Assembly: GCA_025355255.1 (NCBI GenBank)
Contig: JANYAA010000455.1
Coordinates: 1 to 11,730, forward strand
Length of the DNA stretch: 11,730 bases
Reading direction: 5' to 3'
Origin: Chloroflexota bacterium
GTDB lineage: Bacteria; Chloroflexota; Limnocylindria; Limnocylindrales; CSP1-4
Part shown: in pieces, positions 7,602 through 11,730 of the stretch
Layout: the number at the start of each line of letters is the position of its first letter
Numbering within the stretch: position 1 is the stretch's first letter
The notes under the pieces: model-generated
Database searches by the model: none
Told to the model about the DNA's origin: nothing
The model's input: the letters and a program-made list of their open reading frames with translations, nothing else
Program-made: the position numbers and the translations under genes

Positions 7602-7845
7602 ACCGGGGTCGTTCCGGCCGACCTGCGCCCTGTATTCCTGCCAGGCATCAATTTCCCGCAAATCGGTCGCGGCGATGCCCGCGGGACAACATGACGGCAG
7701 TGTATGTGTTGATTCCAGCCCTCTTCTGTCGCATGTATGCCTGGGGGGCGTCACCAAGGCACCGCCGACACGGAAACGATGCCTGGCCCGAATACCTGCA
7801 CCACCTGCGGCCGACACCAAGACCCGTTGACCGGTCGCTTAGCGT
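7602..7845. other. Divergent spacer, no gene seen
   Basis: This 244-base stretch lies between the rpsU promoter and the small plus-strand ORF. Open frames across it are low-complexity and lack start signals. It is locally less GC-rich around 7690-7740. TTGATT (7709-7714) could be a plus-strand -35 box, but the following ATGTAT is a weak -10. A perfect six-base stem with a GCGA tetraloop (7842-7857) overlaps the start of the small ORF. I can assign nothing firmly here. Confidence 0.5.
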
Positions 7846-8103
7846 GTGCGAACACGCGAGAGGGTTCGGGGAGCAGGATGCGGCGGAGGCGGGCGGGCGG
7901 GGACGGCACTCGCGGCGATGGCCCTGGCGACCGCGCTGTTAGGCGTTGGTGTGCGGACGGCACGGGCGGAGGCCCGCGTCGACATTCGCGGCCAGTGGTC
8001 CGGCGTGGCGATCTACGGCGGCGGAGCGCTGGGCTTCTGGGCGTTCTGCGCACAAAGCGCGGAGCGCCATGCGGCACATGCGCGGCGGGTGATGGCGGCC
8101 TAG
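7846..8103 (+). CDS. Small hypothetical protein, uncertain
   Basis: The frame opens after a TAG at 7840-7842 and runs from GTG 7846 to TAG 8103 (85 codons); ATG 7918 would give 61 residues. I do not recognise it. From residue 14 there is a hydrophobic Ala/Leu/Val stretch (ALAAMALATALLGVGV) followed by TARAEA, like a signal peptide or membrane anchor. A second hydrophobic stretch with aromatic residues (WSGVAIYGGGALGFWAFCA) and a basic His/Arg-rich tail follow. Third-position G/C is high, as in the flanking genes. Against it: no Shine-Dalgarno before either start, Gly/Arg-rich N-terminus and competing open frames. It stops 47 bases before the lipoprotein gene, so it might be a small membrane partner of it, or nothing. 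Confidence 0.35.
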   Translation: MRTRERVRGAGCGGGGRAGTALAAMALATALLGVGVRTARAEARVDIRGQWSGVAIYGGGALGFWAFCAQSAERHAAHARRVMAA

Positions 8104-8150
8104 GCTTCGGCCGATCGGCTCATGGGAGTCGACGCGTTTGGGGGCCCGTG

Positions 8151-9224
8151 ATGAATGTCGTGCGTGCGCCGGCGTTACTGCTTGCGTTGGCCATGCTGTT
8201 CGTCGCCTGTTCGGGCGGACCCCGTGTGGCGCCAACCGATGCTTCCGCAGCGCCTTCGACGGGCGCTCCCCCATCGGCGGCTTCGGCAGATCCCTCCGCG
8301 GATCCCTCCGCGGATCCCTCCGCGGGCGCCAGCCTCGACCCGGCCATCGCCTACGCCATCAGCCAGCGCAAGCAGTTTGGCTTACGGTCTGATCTGGCGT
8401 GGGTGCTGGCGGTTGCCGCCAACCCGAACGCCCGGATGGGGATGCTGGACTTCCTGATGCTCCCCCAGGAAGAGGTCGAGTTCAGCCAGCGCCATGCCGA
8501 TTTCGACGCCGTGGCGGCGGCCGTGCAGGCGTACGCGGTTGGGCGCGAGGACGTCTTCGGCGGGCTCTACAAGGACCAGGTCGACCACACGGTGGTGGCC
8601 CTCTGGACAACGGACCCGCTGCTGCACCGTCTGGGGATCCTGAAGCAGCTCCACGCTTCGGGGCCGCTGGACGTGCGCCAGGTCAAGTACTCGGAGAAGC
8701 AGCTCCGTGACCTGCAGGACCGGATCTCGTCGGACTGGGACTGGCTCCGCGGCATCGATGCCCGAGCCACGGGCGTGGGCGCCGACATCCTGATCAACGC
8801 CACGGTGCTCTCGATCTCCAGCGCAAACCCAGCGGCGACATCGCTGATCCTCACGCACTACGGCGTGCCGGGGGACATGCTCCATGTCGATTCGGACCGG
8901 TCTGGCATCCTGCTGCAGCCGCGCGGCACGATCGAGGGGACCATGCGGACGTCCGATGGCAAGGCACCGGGCGAGAACGCGCTCAACCTCAACTGGAAGC
9001 CAGATATCAACGATGGCCGGGACTGCGGGTTCGGCACTGGCTTGGGGCTTGCGCCGGACGGGACATTCAAGCTGCCGTGCGCCCCGGGCGGCTGGACCAT
9101 CTCGCTGCAGGCGCTGAGCGGCGAGAACTGGACCGATGTCGGCAGCGCGCACGTCGTGGTGCCGCCGGGCGACACGATCAAGCTGCTCATCACGCTTCAG
9201 CCGGGGGCAAAGCTCAACCCGTAA
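8151..9224 (+). CDS. Lipoprotein with protease pro-domain-like region and C-terminal beta-sandwich-like domain
   Basis: A 357-residue secreted protein. Residues 1-20 form a lipoprotein signal ending LAMLFVAC (C20 lipidated; F at -3 is slightly atypical). Residues 21-62 are a Ser/Ala/Pro linker with the repeat ADPS three times. Residues about 63-240 resemble the pro-domain of alpha-lytic/streptogrisin serine proteases: a helical start, FGGLYKDQ (136-143) followed by a VDHTVVALWT strand, then YSEKQLRDLQDRI, and a second lobe around GADILINATVLSIS and LILTHYGVPGDMLHV. No catalytic protease domain follows. Instead residues about 245-357 look like a carboxypeptidase-regulatory-type beta-sandwich (GTIEGTMRTSDGKAP, APDGTFKLPCAPGGWTISL) with C292 and C310 able to form a disulfide. 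Start ATG 8151 gives the proper signal; GTG 8148 is equally possible. The pro-domain likeness is pattern recognition, not a search result. Function unknown; perhaps a surface protein that binds or inhibits a protease. Confidence 0.85.
   Translation: MNVVRAPALLLALAMLFVACSGGPRVAPTDASAAPSTGAPPSAASADPSADPSADPSAGASLDPAIAYAISQRKQFGLRSDLAWVLAVAANPNARMGMLDFLMLPQEEVEFSQRHADFDAVAAAVQAYAVGREDVFGGLYKDQVDHTVVALWTTDPLLHRLGILKQLHASGPLDVRQVKYSEKQLRDLQDRISSDWDWLRGIDARATGVGADILINATVLSISSANPAATSLILTHYGVPGDMLHVDSDRSGILLQPRGTIEGTMRTSDGKAPGENALNLNWKPDINDGRDCGFGTGLGLAPDGTFKLPCAPGGWTISLQALSGENWTDVGSAHVVVPPGDTIKLLITLQPGAKLNP
8289..8324 (+). repeat. 12-base perfect tandem repeat, three units, in the lipoprotein linker
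   Basis: GATCCCTCCGCG is repeated three times without a mismatch. Each unit encodes Asp-Pro-Ser-Ala in frame, so gain or loss of units would change the length of the surface linker by four residues without breaking the gene. Confidence 0.9.
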
Positions 9225-9248
9225 CCGCCCTCGTTGACACCACGCCAG

Positions 9249-9357
9249 CAAATCCCGGAATCGGGGGCGGTTTCGGGGCGGAAGTCGGTCTGTTGTTGGC
9301 GTGGCGCCAACGCAAGGCGCCGAAACGGGCGCGGCGGGCGCCGGATTCCGGGATTTG
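9249..9357. repeat. 109-base nested inverted repeat (MITE-like or long hairpin)
   Basis: The outer arms CAAATCCCGGAATC (9249-9262) and GATTCCGGGATTTG (9344-9357) are perfectly complementary over 14 bases. Inside, GTTTCGG (9270-9276) pairs with CCGAAAC (9320-9326), and at the centre GTTGGCG (9295-9301) pairs with CGCCAAC (9305-9311) around a TGG loop. The whole unit can fold into one long interrupted hairpin and fills most of the 197-base gap between the lipoprotein and the acyl-CoA synthetase gene. I see no coding frame and no clear flanking duplication. It could be a small non-autonomous mobile repeat, a structured RNA or a bidirectional terminator; a T-run is lacking. Confidence 0.6.
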
Positions 9358-9365
9358 ATGACGCA

Positions 9366-9378
9366 GCGCCAATGGCGC
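9366..9378. promoter_or_regulatory. Palindrome upstream of the acyl-CoA synthetase gene, possible operator
   Basis: GCGCCA-A-TGGCGC is a perfect 13-base palindrome 43 bases before the ATG. Its CGCCAA/TTGGCG half-site also forms the central stem of the inverted repeat at 9295-9311. The position just upstream of the best promoter candidate fits a repressor site, but no regulator gene is in the window. Confidence 0.35.
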
Positions 9379-9383
9379 GCCGT

Positions 9384-9412
9384 TTCCCCTCGGGGCGCAA
9401 CGCCTCTACCAT
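9384..9412 (+). promoter_or_regulatory. Weak candidate promoter of the acyl-CoA synthetase gene
   Basis: TACCAT (9407-9412) is a fair -10 box, 17 bases after TTCCCC (9384-9389), which is a poor -35. The -10 box ends nine bases before the ATG at 9422, so transcription would start at or next to the start codon, giving a leaderless or near-leaderless mRNA. The GGGGGG right before ATG is too close to act as a normal Shine-Dalgarno. Confidence 0.3.
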
Positions 9413-9421
9413 CGGGGGGCC

Positions 9422-11098
9422 ATGGAGACCCTCCTCGACCTCCTCGAGAACAGCGCCGCCCGCTTCGCAAGCCGCAACGCCGTGGGCCTGCGCCGCGATG
9501 ACGGCACGCTGCTGCGCTGGTCGTACGCCGAGTTGCTGCATCGCAGCCGCATCGCCGCGTGGCGGCTTCGGGCGCTGGGCCTCAACCGCGGTGACCGCGT
9601 TCTGACGTGGTCCCCGTCAACGCCCGCGCTGCCGGCCGCCTATTTCGGGGCGATGCGCGCGGGGCTGATCTATGTGCCGCTGGACGCGCGGATGGCGCCC
9701 GACACCATCACGCGGATTGCCGCCAAGTCTGGTGCCCGCCACATGATCCTGGGCTCCGGGCGCGACGCCGCCGATCCGCGCGAAGTGGGGCTCGAGACCT
9801 TCCCCACAACCATCGTGGAGGACATCTGCGCCGATCCCGATGCCAGCTTCCCAGCAGACTGGGAGACGCAGCTTGACGCCTGGCCGCGGCCGACAGGCGA
9901 TGACATCTTCGAGTTGATCTTCACCTCGGGAACCACCGGCAACCCCAAGGGCGTGATGCTCGCGCACGCCAATGTGCTGGCGGGCGTGGGGAGCTTCCAC
10001 AAGATCATCGCGCCCATGGAGCACCGGCTTGTCTCGCTGCTCCCGCTGTCGCACCTGCTGGAGCAAGCGGTCAGCTTGTTTTACGCGCTCGACATGGGCG
10101 CTGACGTCCTCTACGTCCGCAGCCGCAACCCGCGGGTCATCTTTGAGGCGATGCGCGAGCAGCGGGTCACCACGATGCTGCTGGTGCCGCAGGTGGTGGA
10201 CCTGTTCTGGAGCGGCGTTGAGCGGGAGGTGGAGAAGCAGGGCCAAACGGCCAACTTCAATCGGCTTCGCGGTGTCGCCCGGAGGCTGCCGATGTGGGCG
10301 CGTCGTCGGCTGTTCGCCTCCGTCCACAAGCAGATGGGCGGCGGCCTCCGCCTCTTCGCCACGGCCGGCGCGTTCCTGCCCCCAGCGCTGCAGCGGGCGT
10401 GGGAGGACCTCGGCGTCATCGTCCTCCAGGGGTACGGCGCCACCGAAACGGCGGCCGGCTCCTGCACCACGATGGCCGACCATCCGCTGGGCTGCGTCGG
10501 CTGGCCGCCGCCGCCCGTCGAGATGCGCATCGCGGACGATGGCGAAATCCAGTTCCGCGGCGCCACGCTGTTCCGCGGCTACTGGGAGGACCCGGCTGCC
10601 ACGGCCGATGCCTTCACGCCGGACGGCTGGTATCGCTCCGGCGACCTGGGCGCGCTGGACACCCGCGGCCGGCTCCACCTCCACGGGCGCAAGAAGGACA
10701 TCATCGTCCTGCCCAACGGGTTCAACGTGTTCCCGGAGGACCTCGAGAACGCGCTGCGCCTGGCGGGGATCCGCGACTCGGTGGCCGTGGAGACCGCGCC
10801 CGGTCGGATCGAGGTGGTGGTGCTCGCGCCCGGGACGCACGGTGTGCCGGGCGATGCGCGTGCCTCGTCGGGGCTTGAGGGCGTGGCCGATCCCGCCAAG
10901 GTGCGCCGCGAGATTGACGCCGCGGTCCGCGCCGCGAACGCCACGCTGGGACCCTCACAGCGGGTCGCGGGCTGGCGGCTGTGGCCCGAGGCGGACTTCC
11001 CGCGGACCCACACGTTCAAGGTAAAGCGCGACCGCGTCCGGGCGTGGGCGGCGGTTGACCAGGCGTTGCCGGTCACCCAGGGCGGCGACCACCGCTGA
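9422..11098 (+). CDS. AMP-binding long-chain acyl-CoA synthetase-type enzyme
   Basis: Members of this family activate a carboxylic acid with ATP to an acyl-adenylate and then transfer it to CoA. The 558-residue protein carries the core motifs in order: P-loop TSGTTGNPKG (168-177), LLPLSHLLEQ, a WARRRLFASVHKQMGGGLR stretch typical of long-chain enzymes, YGATET (338-343), YRSGDL with D408, and the hinge region GRKKDIIVLPNGFNVFPEDLE (from 422). The C-terminal lysine lies in PRTHTFKVKR (K533), where the usual Gly before Lys is Phe. Length is slightly below the roughly 600 of FadD15-type synthetases. Long-chain fatty acid is the likely substrate class; the exact acid cannot be read from sequence. 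The start ATG 9422 places the N-terminal METLLDLLENSAARF as in relatives. It stands alone on the plus strand, with no beta-oxidation genes nearby. Confidence 0.93.
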   Translation: METLLDLLENSAARFASRNAVGLRRDDGTLLRWSYAELLHRSRIAAWRLRALGLNRGDRVLTWSPSTPALPAAYFGAMRAGLIYVPLDARMAPDTITRIAAKSGARHMILGSGRDAADPREVGLETFPTTIVEDICADPDASFPADWETQLDAWPRPTGDDIFELIFTSGTTGNPKGVMLAHANVLAGVGSFHKIIAPMEHRLVSLLPLSHLLEQAVSLFYALDMGADVLYVRSRNPRVIFEAMREQRVTTMLLVPQVVDLFWSGVEREVEKQGQTANFNRLRGVARRLPMWARRRLFASVHKQMGGGLRLFATAGAFLPPALQRAWEDLGVIVLQGYGATETAAGSCTTMADHPLGCVGWPPPPVEMRIADDGEIQFRGATLFRGYWEDPAATADAFTPDGWYRSGDLGALDTRGRLHLHGRKKDIIVLPNGFNVFPEDLENALRLAGIRDSVAVETAPGRIEVVVLAPGTHGVPGDARASSGLEGVADPAKVRREIDAAVRAANATLGPSQRVAGWRLWPEADFPRTHTFKVKRDRVRAWAAVDQALPVTQGGDHR

Positions 11099-11125
11099 CG
11101 CCCCGGCACCTAGGATGGCGGCGGC

Positions 11126-11274
11126 GGCTCACCCCATGAGTCATGCCGCGCAGCAACCCACCGGGTGAGCCATCTGCGTCCCGATAGAGCACGGGACCGG
11201 CGCCTCATGCACCCGGCGGCTCACCAGGTGGCCGATCTGTGCTGGCGTGCGCGCTATGACTCACCGGGTGAGTG
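11126..11274. repeat. Four copies of a GGCTCACC-N-GGTGAGCC-type palindrome
   Basis: The copies, by 17-base window, are 11126-11142 (GGCTCACCCCATGAGTC), 11155-11171 (right half GGTGAGCC perfect, left half AACCCACC), 11218-11234 (left half GGCTCACC perfect, then A and GGTGGCCG) and 11258-11274 (contains the perfect palindrome ACTCACC-G-GGTGAGT). The second and third are followed by similar CATCTG/GATCTG sequence. Centres are 29, 63 and 40 bases apart, so the array is irregular. They fill most of the 217-base gap (11099-11315) between two converging genes; I see no gene there. Confidence 0.65.
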
Positions 11275-11315
11275 ACGGATGCTGGCGACCACCCAGGCCG
11301 CCCCGTGACTGTGGG

Positions 11316-11730
11316 CTAGCGGACGCGGCCCTCGCGGAGCAGCTCGATCGTCTTCGCCACGCGGCGCGCCTTCGTCTCGGGGTTGCTGGTCCCCTCCACG
11401 CTCAGCGTGAACACGCGCTTGTTGCTGTAGCTGAGCGTCTCGAAGAAGGCATTCGCCACCGGGTCCGCGGCCAGTGCTTCGGCCAGCTCGGGCGGCACCT
11501 CGGCCTCACGCGGCGCGCTGTCCACCTCCAGCGTCACCTCGACTTCCTCGCCGGCCCTTACGCCAGCAGCGGTGCGGTTGGCGGCCGAGAGCGGGAGCAT
11601 CGCCGGTTCGCCGTTATACGGCACAACCGTGGAGCGGTAGGTGTGCCCGTTGATGGTGACCACCACGGGCACGCGCTTGCGGCTGTCTAGGGCGGCCATC
11701 ACATCGAGCGGGACGTGGATGCCGGTGGCG
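11316..11730 (-). CDS. DUF1905 / YdeI (OmdA)-type protein, N-terminus beyond the window
   Basis: The frame is open to the right edge, and residues upstream of the first in-window start (TGIHVPLDV) already match the DUF1905 fold, so the true start lies outside. The visible part has the second half of the DUF1905 beta-barrel (RVPVVVTINGHTYRSTV, LPLSAANRTAAGVRAGEEV, VEVTLEVDSAPREAEVP) and then the short helical YdeI/OmdA domain (ELAEALAADPVANAFFETL, SYSNKRVFTLSVEG, ARRVAKTIELLREG). Proteins of this type are small and cytosolic; the OmdA domain is linked by name to bacteriocin protection, but the biochemical role is not established. The gene converges on the acyl-CoA synthetase gene, separated by the palindrome array. 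Confidence 0.9.
   Translation of the reverse strand, partial: ATGIHVPLDVMAALDSRKRVPVVVTINGHTYRSTVVPYNGEPAMLPLSAANRTAAGVRAGEEVEVTLEVDSAPREAEVPPELAEALAADPVANAFFETLSYSNKRVFTLSVEGTSNPETKARRVAKTIELLREGRVR

Noticed and set aside
7323..7820. Minus-strand 165-codon frame across the rpsU leader and promoter
   Set aside because: It overlaps rpsU in another frame and crosses the promoter; translation is Arg/Ser/Ala-rich with no domain.
7827..7855. Plus-strand promoter TTGACC with 17-base spacing
   Set aside because: The -35 is good but the hexamer at the -10 position (GAACAC) matches consensus at only two of six positions.
7737..8150. Upstream extension of the lipoprotein frame to 7737
   Set aside because: It would bury the signal peptide and lipobox inside the protein; the added translation is Gly/Arg-rich and overlaps other frames.
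9249..9357. Integron attC site
   Set aside because: No integrase-type core sites (GTTRRRY and its complement) at the ends and no gene-cassette organisation around it.
8382..10840. Long minus-strand frames 8382-9470 and 9617-10840
   Set aside because: Both are shadows of the lipoprotein and synthetase genes, without domain signatures or start signals.
11136..11168. Ten-residue peptide frame ATG 11136 to TGA 11168
   Set aside because: It lies wholly inside the palindrome array and has no ribosome binding site; chance is the simplest reading.
11126..11274. CRISPR array
   Set aside because: Repeat units are short, diverged and unevenly spaced (29, 63, 40 bases), with no constant spacer length and no cas genes.

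Overview
The window is GC-rich, densely coded bacterial chromosome, and most of it is housekeeping DNA. Gene content (a PgpH-type 7TM-HD protein, S21, YqeY, YbeY, Pth, Mfd, a YdeI/OmdA-type protein), heavy G/C use at third codon positions and frequent GTG/TTG starts suggest a GC-rich Chloroflexota lineage (for example the Limnocylindria). That assignment is an inference from gene style, not from a marker comparison.

Layout. From 7601 down to 1, on the minus strand, lies one long block of co-oriented genes: a sigma-70-like promoter (7573-7601), rpsU (30S protein S21, TTG start), yqeY, a PgpH-like c-di-AMP phosphodiesterase, ybeY (endoribonuclease), a 373-base non-coding spacer with repeats and hairpins, pth (peptidyl-tRNA hydrolase) and mfd (transcription-repair coupling factor, cut by the left edge). 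The pgpH/ybeY and pth/mfd pairs both overlap by the same four bases (GTGA), which implies translational coupling. The block joins ribosome function and quality control (S21, YbeY, Pth), second-messenger turnover (PgpH) and repair of stalled transcription (Mfd).

The plus-strand half starts after a roughly 240-base spacer. It holds an uncertain small membrane-like ORF (7846-8103), then a lipoprotein (8151-9224) with a low-complexity linker built on a perfect 12-base tandem repeat, a region that resembles the pro-domain of alpha-lytic/streptogrisin proteases, and a C-terminal beta-sandwich-like domain. A 197-base spacer with a 109-base nested inverted repeat and a 13-base palindrome leads to a long-chain acyl-CoA synthetase-type AMP-binding enzyme (9422-11098). 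The spacer between this gene and the convergent last gene holds four copies of a CTCACC-N-GGTGAG-type palindrome. The final gene, on the minus strand and cut by the right edge, is a DUF1905/YdeI (OmdA)-type protein.

I found no clear new multi-gene system, no CRISPR array, no tRNA or rRNA and no complete insertion sequence. The parts most worth a second look are the three intergenic repeat families (3651-3900, 9249-9378, 11126-11274) and the protease-less pro-domain-like lipoprotein.
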